The notes under the pieces are model-generated. The model did no database searches and was not told the DNA's origin. It saw nothing but the letters and a program-made list of their open reading frames with translations. Shown here piece after piece: positions 33,122-41,339 of a stretch of 64,000 nucleotides of DNA; position 1 is the first letter of the stretch, and the number at the start of each line of letters is the position of its first letter. The translations under genes were made by a program, and so were the position numbers. The stretch lies in NCBI RefSeq assembly GCF_014648675.1, contig NZ_BMRO01000006.1:364646-428645 (forward strand), written 5' to 3'. The DNA is from Actinomadura livida. GTDB taxonomy: Bacteria; Actinomycetota; Actinomycetes; Streptosporangiales; Streptosporangiaceae.

Positions 33122-34398
33122 GTGCCGCTCCCCCCATCGGGGGGCACATCGTCATCCGCGCTGTCGTCCGCGCCGACGGCCGCCGGCTCGGGGAACCAGT
33201 ACCGGTGGTGGACGTCGGCGACCACGCGATACCCGAAGCGCCCGTCCAGGACCTCGCGGGCCTTCGCCAGGTCGAGGCCGTCCGGGAAGCGGTCGCGCAA
33301 CCGGCGGTAGCCCGCGGCGATCGACGCCGCGTCCTCCGCGACGTCGATCATCTCCCCCGCGGCGCTCTCGATGCCGGCCAGCGTCCGCTCGGGGCCGCCG
33401 CAGCGGGTGACGAGCACCGGCAGGCCGGCCGCGACCGCCTCGACGATCGTCACGCCGAAGGTCTCCCACCGGGCGGCGTGCACGAGGAGATCGTGCTCCC
33501 GCATGAGCCGGGCGGCCTCGTCCGGGGCGACCGCGCCGAGGAACGACACCGCGCGGCCGACGCCGAGCCCGGCGGCCCGTTCCGCGAGCCGTCCGGCCAG
33601 CTCGCCCGACCCGGCGATGGACAGTGTCAGCCCGGGGTCCTCGGCACGGCATTCGGCGAACGCCTCCAGCAGCAGGTCGACGCCCTTGCGCTCGACGAGC
33701 GTGCCGACGTACAGCCAGCGGCGCAGCCCGGTGACGGGACGCGGCCGCGGCGACTCGAAGGAGACCGGGTTGGAGATCGTCTCGATCTTGTGGGCGAGCG
33801 CCGGGAAGGCTTCGGCGAGCCGGTCGCGCAGCACGTCCGTCACCGCGAAGAAGCCGGTGCAGCGGTGCAGGACCTGCTCGTACATGTCCCGCGAGTCGGG
33901 CTGCGCGAGGACCTGGTCGAGGTAGGAGGCGTGCTCGGTGACGAACACGCGGGCGTCCGGGCGGGCGTTCTCCAGCGCCGTCCATCCCCCGCGCAGCCCC
34001 ACGTGCGCGTGCACGACCCGCGCCGGGATCGGCTCGCCGCCCAGCGCCTCACGCAGCCATGACGCGTGCTCCCGGGCCTGCTCCGCGAAGGTGCGGCCCG
34101 GGACGGCCGGCACCGGGACGCGCACCAGCCGGGCGCCCGCGACCGCCGGCTCGTCGCGCAGCGCGACCGGCAGGAGCCGCCGGTGGGCCGCGCACGCCGC
34201 CGCGTACTCCGGCCCGGGCCGCAGCCACCACGCTTCGGTGTGGTAGACGGTGACCGAGTCGCAGCCCGGCGCCGTCGCCTCGACCATCGCCTGGACGAAC
34301 GCCCCGGCCCACTCCTGCACCGGGTTGGGATACCAGGGCGCGACGACGGCCACGTCCCTGCCCGCCGCGTACCGGCCGGCCGCGCGGGTCGGCGTCAC
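33118..34398 (-). CDS. GT4-like glycosyltransferase
   Basis: A 426-residue GT-B enzyme. VVAPWYPNPVQEWAGAFVQ opens the N-terminal domain and RVVHAHVGLRGGW follows. The C-terminal donor domain shows LYVGTLVERKGVDLLLEAF and ETFGVTIVEAVAAGLPVLV, i.e. the EX7E pair typical of GT4 retaining enzymes. It probably uses an activated sugar from this locus. The GTG start overlaps the stop of the preceding gene (GTGA). Confidence 0.88.
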   Translation of the reverse strand: MTPTRAAGRYAAGRDVAVVAPWYPNPVQEWAGAFVQAMVEATAPGCDSVTVYHTEAWWLRPGPEYAAACAAHRRLLPVALRDEPAVAGARLVRVPVPAVPGRTFAEQAREHASWLREALGGEPIPARVVHAHVGLRGGWTALENARPDARVFVTEHASYLDQVLAQPDSRDMYEQVLHRCTGFFAVTDVLRDRLAEAFPALAHKIETISNPVSFESPRPRPVTGLRRWLYVGTLVERKGVDLLLEAFAECRAEDPGLTLSIAGSGELAGRLAERAAGLGVGRAVSFLGAVAPDEAARLMREHDLLVHAARWETFGVTIVEAVAAGLPVLVTRCGGPERTLAGIESAAGEMIDVAEDAASIAAGYRRLRDRFPDGLDLAKAREVLDGRFGYRVVADVHHRYWFPEPAAVGADDSADDDVPPDGGSGT

Positions 34399-36077
34399 CC
34401 CTCCTCCTGGGCGCCGATGAGGTCACCGCCGGACAGCGGCGGAGCGGGCGTCGCCGGAGACGCCGTCCTCGCGGCGGCGGGCAGCAGCGCGCTGTAGACG
34501 CCGTCCAGAACCTCGGCCTGCGCCTCCCAGGACCACTCGTGCAGCAGTTCGGGCCGGTCGTCGTACACGGCGCGGTAGCGGTGCGGGTCGGCCCGTACCG
34601 CCTCGACCGCCCGCACGTAGTCGTCGACGTCCTCGGCGTGGAAGACCTCGCCCTGCCCGGTGGCCTTCACCATGCCGCCCATCGCCTGCACGTCGCTGAC
34701 GACGATCGGCAGCCGCGCGTGCGAGTACTCGAAGAACTTCGTGATCAGCGCGATCTCGTGGTTGGGCCAGTGGTGGATCGGGATGACGCCGATGTCGGCC
34801 GCCGCCAGGAAGGGGACGACCTGGTCGAACGGCACGTACGGCAGCATGTGGACCCGGTCGGCGACGCCGAGCTCCACCGCGCGGGCGCGCAGCCCGCGCA
34901 GGTACTCGGACCGGGCAGTGGAGACGACCAGCGCGACGTGCAGCCCTGGCAGCCGCGGTAGCGCCTCGATCATGACGTCCAGGCCGCGCTGCGCAGAGGC
35001 CCTGCCGCTGTAGACGGCGATCTGGGCGTCCGGGCCGGCCCCGCACAGCTCCCGCAGGTCCGGGACGGGTTCGGTGCGGTCCGCATCGCCCCCGGTGAGC
35101 GGGGCGTTGAGCACGACGGTCGGCCGGTGCCGCAGTCCGTGGCGCTCGACGAGCCGGTCGGCGAGGACGTCCGAGACGGTCAGCACCGCGTCGGCCGCGC
35201 CCGCGTACTCGCGCTCGTACGCGCACATGGCGGGCAGCCAGCGCGGCTGGACGCCGCCCCACGGCTTCATGCCCGGCAGGAATTCGTGCACGTCCCACAC
35301 GAGCTTCGTCCGCAGCCCCCGGGCGTGCGCCCGCCGCGCGGCGCGCGCCCCGACCCCGAGCATCCGGAAGTCGTTGGCGTGGATGATGTCCGGTTCGAGT
35401 TCGTCGATGACGCGCCGGTACGCGCTGTCCCAGTCCCACAGGTTGCGGTCGAGGACGCGCCAGGCGCGGTCGCCGAGGAGCGCCTGCCAGAACCTGATCG
35501 CGGACCGCTCCAGGGGCGAGCGCGGGTCGTTGCGGGCCGCCGTGAGCGACTCCGTCCGGTGCGCGCGCACCGCGACCCAGCGCGCCTGGAGCCTCGCCGA
35601 GACCCGCCGCGTCAGCAGCCACGCCTCGCGCACCGGGCCGCCCCCGGGCGCGATCCGGCTCGCGGCGAGGTCGGCCCGCCGGGACTGGACGAGCCGGCGC
35701 CGGTAGTTCGCCACGCTCGGGTGCGCGTACGCGAGCGGACGGCGCAGCGTGGCGCGCACGACGCTGTGCCGGGTCCGGCGGAGCGTGTGCCGCAGCGGAA
35801 GGAGGCGCACCCGGGCACCGCCCAGCGTCCAGGAGCGGCCCCTCCTGCCCAGGACGCAGCCGAGGAGGTGCACCTCCCAGCCCGCGGCGGCGGCGGACGC
35901 CGCCGCCTTCTGCACCCGGGAGTCGTGCACGACGTCGTTGTCGACCAGCATGACGACGCGGCCGCGCGACACGGCGGGCGCCGGCTGCCCCTCGGTCTTC
36001 CCGTCCTCGGTCTTCCCGTCCTCGGTCGGCCTGTCTTCGCTCGGCCTGTCTTCCCTCGGCCTGTCTTCGGTCAGCAT
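34395..36077 (-). CDS. GT4-like glycosyltransferase with acidic repeat N terminus
   Basis: A 560-residue GT-B enzyme. Residues 1-30 are an acidic/basic tandem repeat (five-residue units EDRPR, EDRPS, EDRPT, EDGKT, EDGKT). The catalytic part starts at VVMLVDNDVVHDSRVQK, continues with DVHEFLPGMKPW, and has AVYSGRASAQRGLDVMIEALP and ALITKFFEYSHARLPIVVSD in the donor domain (Lys and Glu/Tyr near the phosphate). It is the first gene of the glycosyltransferase set after the dehydrogenase gene, with a 114-base gap. Export or membrane anchoring is not evident. Confidence 0.85.
   Translation of the reverse strand: MLTEDRPREDRPSEDRPTEDGKTEDGKTEGQPAPAVSRGRVVMLVDNDVVHDSRVQKAAASAAAAGWEVHLLGCVLGRRGRSWTLGGARVRLLPLRHTLRRTRHSVVRATLRRPLAYAHPSVANYRRRLVQSRRADLAASRIAPGGGPVREAWLLTRRVSARLQARWVAVRAHRTESLTAARNDPRSPLERSAIRFWQALLGDRAWRVLDRNLWDWDSAYRRVIDELEPDIIHANDFRMLGVGARAARRAHARGLRTKLVWDVHEFLPGMKPWGGVQPRWLPAMCAYEREYAGAADAVLTVSDVLADRLVERHGLRHRPTVVLNAPLTGGDADRTEPVPDLRELCGAGPDAQIAVYSGRASAQRGLDVMIEALPRLPGLHVALVVSTARSEYLRGLRARAVELGVADRVHMLPYVPFDQVVPFLAAADIGVIPIHHWPNHEIALITKFFEYSHARLPIVVSDVQAMGGMVKATGQGEVFHAEDVDDYVRAVEAVRADPHRYRAVYDDRPELLHEWSWEAQAEVLDGVYSALLPAAARTASPATPAPPLSGGDLIGAQEEG
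35991..36075 (-). repeat. In-frame 15-bp repeats at the start of the glycosyltransferase gene
   Basis: Read on the minus strand, the first codons after the ATG contain at least five imperfect 15-bp units encoding EDRPx or EDGKx. The two EDGKT units are nearly identical in DNA, and the EDRPx units vary at the last codon. Changes in copy number would stay in frame. Confidence 0.9.
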
Positions 36078-36191
36078 GCGCCCCTCCAGCCTGGGTCGTC
36101 CGGGACCACCTGGTCCCGGACGTGGAATGCGTCGCCGACCACGGCGCCGCGGCCGGCCGGCCCGGGTCGGTCGGCGGGGCGCGGGCCCCGC

Positions 36192-37508
36192 TCAGCGGGA
36201 CGTCCGGGCATCGCCCTCCCCGTCCGGGGCGCCGATGACGACGCGGGTGACGCCCCTCCAGCCGGCCGGGTCGGTGACGCGGCGTCCGTCCACCAGCGCC
36301 TTGACGCCGGGCAGGTCGGCGGCGCCGAGATCGCGGTACTCGGCGTGGTCGGCCTGGACGATCGCGGCGGCGACCGGTTCGCCCCGGTGCGGCGGCAGGC
36401 CGAGACCTTCGAGTTCCTCCGCCGTGTACATCGGGTCGGAGACGTACGGGGCGGCCCCACGTGCGCGCAGCGCCTCGACCGTCGGGAAGACGCCGGAGAA
36501 GGCGGTCTCCTTGACGCCGCCCCTGTACGCCGCGCCGAGGACCAGCACCGCCGCGCCCGTGAGGTCGCCGTAGGCGCCGGCGAGGAGGCCGACCGCGTAC
36601 TCGGGCATCGCCTCGTTGGCGTCGCGCGCGGCGCGGACGATGGTCGCGTCCGGATCGTTCCAGAGGTACATACGCGGATATATAGGGATGCAGTGACCGC
36701 CGACCGCGATACCGGGCCGGTGGATGCGGCTGTACGGCTGGGTGTTGCACGCCTCGATCACCTTGGCGACGTCCACCCCGATGGCGTCGGCGTGGCGCGC
36801 GAACTGGTTGGCGAGGCCGATGTTGACGTCGCGGTAGGTCGTCTCGGCGAGCTTGGCCAGCTCGGCCGCCTCCGCCGAGCCGAGGTCCCACACCCCGTTG
36901 GCGCGTTCCAGATCCGGACGCTCGTCGAAATCGAGGACCTGCTCGTAGAACGCGACGCCGCGCCGCGCGGACGCGTCGTCGACACCGCCGACGAGCTTGG
37001 GATAGCGGCGCAGGTCGGCGAAGACCCGGCCGGTCAGCACCCGCTCGGGGCTGAACACCAGGTGGAAGCCGGCCCCGGCGGTCAGCCCCGATCCGTCGGC
37101 GAGCATCGGCATCCAGCGGTTCCTGGTGGTGCCGACGGGAAGCGTCGTCTCGTAGCTGACGAGCGTCCCGGGGCGCAGCCCCTCCGCGATCGACCGCGTC
37201 GCGGCGTCCATCCCGCCGAAGTCGGGGACGCCCGCCGCGTCGACGAACAGCGGCACGACCACGACGACCGCCTCGGACTCCGCGACGGCCGCCGCCGTGT
37301 CCGTCGTCGCCGCCAACCTCCCGTCGGCGACCGCCGCGGCGAGGCGGCGGCCCAGGCCGTCCTCCCCGGGGAACGGCTCGCGGCCCGCGCTGACGTCGGC
37401 GACGACCCGCTCGTCCACGTCGGCGCCGACCACCCGGTGCCCCTTGCTCGCGAACTGCACGGCCAGCGGGAGACCGATCTTGCCGAGCGCGACCACGCAG
37501 ATCCGCAT
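36192..37508 (-). CDS. UDP-N-acetylhexosamine 6-dehydrogenase (WbpA/WecC-like)
   Basis: A 438-residue nucleotide-sugar dehydrogenase. MRICVVALGKIGLPLAVQFASKGH is the NAD-binding N terminus. SYETTLPVGTTR, AELAKLAETTYRDVNIGLANQ and GIAVGGHCIPIYPRMYL follow; the Cys of GGHCIP is the catalytic nucleophile. It oxidises C6 of UDP-GlcNAc or UDP-ManNAc to the uronic acid. Next to an oxidoreductase and an aminotransferase of the WbpB/WbpE type, the most likely reaction is UDP-GlcNAc to UDP-GlcNAcA. The ATG at 37508 is preferred; a GTG lies one codon earlier. Confidence 0.88.
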   Translation of the reverse strand: MRICVVALGKIGLPLAVQFASKGHRVVGADVDERVVADVSAGREPFPGEDGLGRRLAAAVADGRLAATTDTAAAVAESEAVVVVVPLFVDAAGVPDFGGMDAATRSIAEGLRPGTLVSYETTLPVGTTRNRWMPMLADGSGLTAGAGFHLVFSPERVLTGRVFADLRRYPKLVGGVDDASARRGVAFYEQVLDFDERPDLERANGVWDLGSAEAAELAKLAETTYRDVNIGLANQFARHADAIGVDVAKVIEACNTQPYSRIHRPGIAVGGHCIPIYPRMYLWNDPDATIVRAARDANEAMPEYAVGLLAGAYGDLTGAAVLVLGAAYRGGVKETAFSGVFPTVEALRARGAAPYVSDPMYTAEELEGLGLPPHRGEPVAAAIVQADHAEYRDLGAADLPGVKALVDGRRVTDPAGWRGVTRVVIGAPDGEGDARTSR

Positions 37509-37553
37509 CACCGCTCGTCCCCCATGACGCCCCGCGCCGGACGGTTCGCGCGT

Positions 37554-38600
37554 TCAGCCGACACCCAGCACCTCCCCGTCCTGCAGCGAGACCGTCCCGC
37601 CGAGCTTCGCCGACTCCAGCACGGCCACCGAGACCTGCACGGTGCGCAGCCCCTCCCGCAGCGACACGATGCCCGCGGCGGGAGCGCCCGAGACGCCGCC
37701 CGCGGCTCCGGTGCCCGCGCGGACGGCGTCCCTGAACCGCTCGTGCTCGGTCAGCAGCGGCTCCGGCTTCGGGATCGCGTACCGGATCATGTCGCCCTGC
37801 GAGACGCCGACGAACGTCCGCAGCGCCTCCCACTGGGTGCCGATCTCGCCGTTCGCGTAGAACGTCAGGTCGGCGGTGAGGGTGTCGGCGACGCAGCAGC
37901 CGCGCTCCCCGGTGACGACCGTGGTGCGCTCCTTGAGCGGGCTCAGCCAGTTCACCAGGTGGCTCACCATCGAGTCGTCCGCGAGGCGGCCGACGGCGGC
38001 GACCATGTCCTCGTGCGGGCGCCCGCTGCGCGCCACCGTGTGCGCGGAGATCGACACGTACTCCTGGCCGGTGACCCACGCGGTCAGGTCGATGTCGTGG
38101 GTGGCGAGGTCCTTGACGACCCCGACGTCGGCGATCCGGTGCGGGAACGGCCCCTGCCGGCGCGTGACCACCTGGAAGACCTCGCCCAGCTCGCCCGCCT
38201 CCAGCCGGGCCCGCAGGCTCTGCAGCGCCGGGTTGTACCGCTCGATGTGCCCGACGCCCGCGACCAGGCCCCGCGACTCGAACGCCGTCGTCAGCCGCTC
38301 CGCCGCCGCCACCGAGTCCGCCAGCGGCTTCTCGATCAGCGCGGCCGCCCCGGCCTCGGCCAGCCGCAGCCCGACCTCCTCGTGCAGTGCCGTCGGGCAG
38401 GCCACCACCGCGTAGTCGATGCCGAGCGCGAGCAGTTCGTCCAGTGAGCCCACGAGGGGCACCCCGTACGGGGCGGTCTCCGGCCGCCCCGCCGGGTCCA
38501 CGACCCCGGCCAGTTCCACGCCGTCCAGCGCGGACAGCACCCGGGCGTGGTTGCGGCCCATCGCCCCCAGCCCGACCAGGCCCGCCCGCAGCGGGGTCAC
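37554..38600 (-). CDS. Gfo/Idh/MocA oxidoreductase (WbpB/WlbA-like)
   Basis: A 348-residue NAD(P) oxidoreductase. AGLVGLGAMGRNHARVL holds the dinucleotide motif, ALIEKPLADS the catalytic EKP lysine, GHIERYNPA is typical of the WlbA/WbpB branch, and DVGVVKDLATHDID contributes the catalytic Asp/His. WlbA oxidises C3 of UDP-GlcNAcA before transamination. The GTG start overlaps the aminotransferase stop (GTGA), which ties the two reactions together. Confidence 0.85.
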   Translation of the reverse strand: MTPLRAGLVGLGAMGRNHARVLSALDGVELAGVVDPAGRPETAPYGVPLVGSLDELLALGIDYAVVACPTALHEEVGLRLAEAGAAALIEKPLADSVAAAERLTTAFESRGLVAGVGHIERYNPALQSLRARLEAGELGEVFQVVTRRQGPFPHRIADVGVVKDLATHDIDLTAWVTGQEYVSISAHTVARSGRPHEDMVAAVGRLADDSMVSHLVNWLSPLKERTTVVTGERGCCVADTLTADLTFYANGEIGTQWEALRTFVGVSQGDMIRYAIPKPEPLLTEHERFRDAVRAGTGAAGGVSGAPAAGIVSLREGLRTVQVSVAVLESAKLGGTVSLQDGEVLGVG

Positions 38601-39703
38601 GGAACCCCTCCGGCCTCGTTCACCGCGTCCGCCACCCGGATCAGCTCCTCCCCGGTGAGGGCCGGATGCACCGGCAGCGACAGGACCTCCGCCGCCGCGC
38701 GATCGGTCTCGGGCAGGTCCCAGCGCGGATCCGGCCGCCCGTCCCGCAGGAAGGGCGCGAGGCGGTGCACGGGCGCCGGGTAGTAGACGGCGCTCCCCAC
38801 GCGCCGCTCGTCCAGATGCCGCCGCGCCCCGTCCCGGCCGCGGACGCGGACCGTGTACTGGTGGTAGACGTGCCGCGCGCCGGCCGCGACCGGCGGCGGC
38901 ACGGCACCGGTGATCTTCGCGTCGAGGAACGCGGCGTTGGCGCGCCGCCGCTCCGTCCAGTCCGCGAGCCGCTTCAACTGCTCGCGCCCGACGGCGGCGG
39001 CCACGTCCGTCATCCGGGCGTTCACGCCGACGATCTCGTTCGCGTACCGCTGCTCCATGCCCTGGTTGCGCAGCAGCCGCAGCGTCCGCGCGGTCCCCGC
39101 GTCCGCGGTGGTGACCATGCCGCCCTCCAGGGCGTGCATGTTCTTGGTCGGGTAGAAGCTGAAGCAGCCGGCCGTGCCCAGGGCACCCGCCGGAATGCCG
39201 TGCAGCGCGGCGGCGTGCGCCTGCGCCGCGTCCTCCACGACCGCGAGACCGTGCCGCTCGGCGAGCGGGACGAGCCGGTCCACCGCCGCCGGGTGCCCGT
39301 ACAGGTGGACGGGCATGATCGCCGCCGTGCGCGGCCCGACCGCGGCCGCGGCGGCGTCCGGATCGAGGCAGAACGAATCCGCCTCGATGTCGGCGAACAC
39401 GGGCGTGGCGCCCACCAGCCGCACGGCGTTGGCGGTGGCCGCGAACGTGAACGACGGCACGATCACCTCGTCCCCGGGGCCGACGCCCAGCGCCAGCAGC
39501 GCCAGATGCAGCGCGGCCGTCCCCGAGCTGACCGCGACGCAGTACCGCCCGGCGACCAGCCCGGCGAACTCGTCCTCGAACGCCGCGACCTCCGGCCCCT
39601 GCACGACCCGTCCGCCGCGCAGCACGCGGACCGCCGCCTCGATCTCCGCGTCGCCGATCACCGGACTCGCCGCGGGGATGGGCTCCCCGGCTCCCACGGT
39701 CAT
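38597..39703 (-). CDS. DegT/DnrJ/EryC1/StrS aminotransferase (WbpE-like)
   Basis: A 368-residue sugar aminotransferase. VSSGTAALHLALLALGVGPGDEV and VEDAAQAHAA form the PLP pocket. FSFYPTKNMHALEGG has the internal aldimine lysine and NARMTDVAAAVGREQL is the family's next block. It would transaminate UDP-3-keto-GlcNAcA to the 3-amino sugar. It is the first gene of the minus-strand glycan operon; the 142 bases behind it separate it from the Hyc-like operon, without an obvious terminator. Confidence 0.9.
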   Translation of the reverse strand: MTVGAGEPIPAASPVIGDAEIEAAVRVLRGGRVVQGPEVAAFEDEFAGLVAGRYCVAVSSGTAALHLALLALGVGPGDEVIVPSFTFAATANAVRLVGATPVFADIEADSFCLDPDAAAAAVGPRTAAIMPVHLYGHPAAVDRLVPLAERHGLAVVEDAAQAHAAALHGIPAGALGTAGCFSFYPTKNMHALEGGMVTTADAGTARTLRLLRNQGMEQRYANEIVGVNARMTDVAAAVGREQLKRLADWTERRRANAAFLDAKITGAVPPPVAAGARHVYHQYTVRVRGRDGARRHLDERRVGSAVYYPAPVHRLAPFLRDGRPDPRWDLPETDRAAAEVLSLPVHPALTGEELIRVADAVNEAGGVP

Positions 39704-39845
39704 GAGCAGACTCCTATCGGCCGCGACCGCGCACGACCCCGCACGGCGGCGGCGCGATCACCGAACGTGGTCAGCGCCATACCCTCTGTGCGGGCATTAA
39801 TCATCCCGTCATCGGCTCGGCCTCGGCCGGCGATCCGGGAGCGTC

Positions 39846-41339
39846 CTACAGGTCGTTGCCGGCGTAGGAGAGGTTGAAGCTCTTGTTGACCAGGGGGAAG
39901 TCGGGGACGATCACGCCGTTCAGGGCGATCGGGAGGGCCGGCCAGTTGAAGAAGGACGGGTCGACGATCTTGGTGCGGGTGAGGGTGCCGCCGGGGGCCA
40001 GTTCGACCCGGTGGACGATGGTGCCGCGCCAGCCCTCGACGATGCCGACGCCGGAGACGGGGGCGGCGGGCGGGGCCAGCGGCGGCCAGTAGGTGACCAC
40101 GCCCGGCGACATGCCGTAGGCCAGGTCCCCGATGAGCGCGGCGGAGACGGCGATCTCCTCGGCGCGGACCTGGAAGCGGGCCAGGACGTCGCCGGTGCCG
40201 CGGGTCGCGACGCGCAGGGAGGGGCGGAGGTCGGTGAACGGGTGGTCGCGGCGGGCGTCGGTGTCGAGGCCGCTCGCGCGGGCGACGTAGCCGAGCGTTC
40301 CCAGATCGCGGGCCGCCTCGGCGGGGAGTTCGGCGGTGCCGGTGAAGCGGTCGGCGACCACGGTGTGGGAGAGGGCCAGGCGGGCGAGTTCGGCGGCGTC
40401 CTCGGCGATGGCGGTCAGCCGCGCGGGCGCGGGGATGGTGCGCAGGGCGGCGCCGCCCAGCACGACGCCGCCGCGCAGGAGGCGGTGCCCGGTGACTTCG
40501 GCGTTCAGGCGCAGCAGGCTTTCGCGGATGCGGCCGAACTGGGAGTTCATGATGGAGTAGCCGACGTCGTTGCACAGCGCGCCGAGGTCGGTGACGTGGT
40601 TGTAGAGGCGTTCGAGCTCCAGGAGCATCGCCCGCATCCGCCGGGCGCCCGGGGAGACCTCGATGCCGGTGGCGTCCTCGACCGCCATGCAGAAGGCCAG
40701 GGCGTGGCCGACGGTGGTGTCGCCGCTGACGCGTTCGGCGATCGGCAGCGCGTCGCCGGGCAGGCGGCCGTGGAAGAGCTTCTCCAGGCCCCGGTGCACG
40801 AACCACAGCCGCGCCTTGAGCTTGAGGATGCTCTCGCCGACGACGGAGAACCGGAAGTGGCCGGGGCCGATCATGCCCGCGTGGACGGGCCCGACCGGGA
40901 TCTCGTACACGCCGGGGCCCTCGACGGTGACGAACGGGTAGGGGCCCTCGGGGTCGCCGAACTCCGGCGGCGGCCCGGCGTCGGCGCGCATCGGGTACCA
41001 GCCGCGGGGCCAGTGGTGGTGCCGGACGAGGCGGCGCGGCAGCGGATGGTCCTCGGGGACGATCCCGTACAGGTCGCGCATCTCGCGTTCGAACCGCCCG
41101 GCGGGGAAGCTGAGCCCGGCGAGGCTCGGCAGGGAGGGCCGGCCGGGGTCGAGCCGGACCTGCAGCTCGGTGCGCCGGTCCGGGGACGCCCCGGTGAACA
41201 GGTACACCACGCGCAGCGCGTCGGGGTCGTGGTGGGCGGCGGTGAGCGCGAGCCGGTCGCCGCGGCCGAGGAGCGCGGCGGCCCGCTCCGGGAGGGCACC
41301 GGCGTCGATGTCGGTCGTGCGGCGTTCGTCCGAAGTCAT
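39846..41339 (-). CDS. hycE: NuoC-NuoD/HycE-like large subunit of an Ehr complex
   Basis: A 497-residue protein with a NuoC-like N-terminal domain (FEREMRDLYGI) and a NuoD/HycE-like domain. The positions that hold nickel in [NiFe]-hydrogenases are not cysteines: the L1 site reads ERVSGDTTVGHALAFC instead of CxxC and the C-terminal L2 site reads NKSFNLSYAGNDL instead of CxxC. It therefore cannot bind the NiFe centre, and it belongs with energy-converting hydrogenase-related (Ehr) proteins such as Rv0087. It is the last gene of the seven-gene minus-strand operon and overlaps its neighbour by ATGA. Confidence 0.85.
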   Translation of the reverse strand: MTSDERRTTDIDAGALPERAAALLGRGDRLALTAAHHDPDALRVVYLFTGASPDRRTELQVRLDPGRPSLPSLAGLSFPAGRFEREMRDLYGIVPEDHPLPRRLVRHHHWPRGWYPMRADAGPPPEFGDPEGPYPFVTVEGPGVYEIPVGPVHAGMIGPGHFRFSVVGESILKLKARLWFVHRGLEKLFHGRLPGDALPIAERVSGDTTVGHALAFCMAVEDATGIEVSPGARRMRAMLLELERLYNHVTDLGALCNDVGYSIMNSQFGRIRESLLRLNAEVTGHRLLRGGVVLGGAALRTIPAPARLTAIAEDAAELARLALSHTVVADRFTGTAELPAEAARDLGTLGYVARASGLDTDARRDHPFTDLRPSLRVATRGTGDVLARFQVRAEEIAVSAALIGDLAYGMSPGVVTYWPPLAPPAAPVSGVGIVEGWRGTIVHRVELAPGGTLTRTKIVDPSFFNWPALPIALNGVIVPDFPLVNKSFNLSYAGNDL

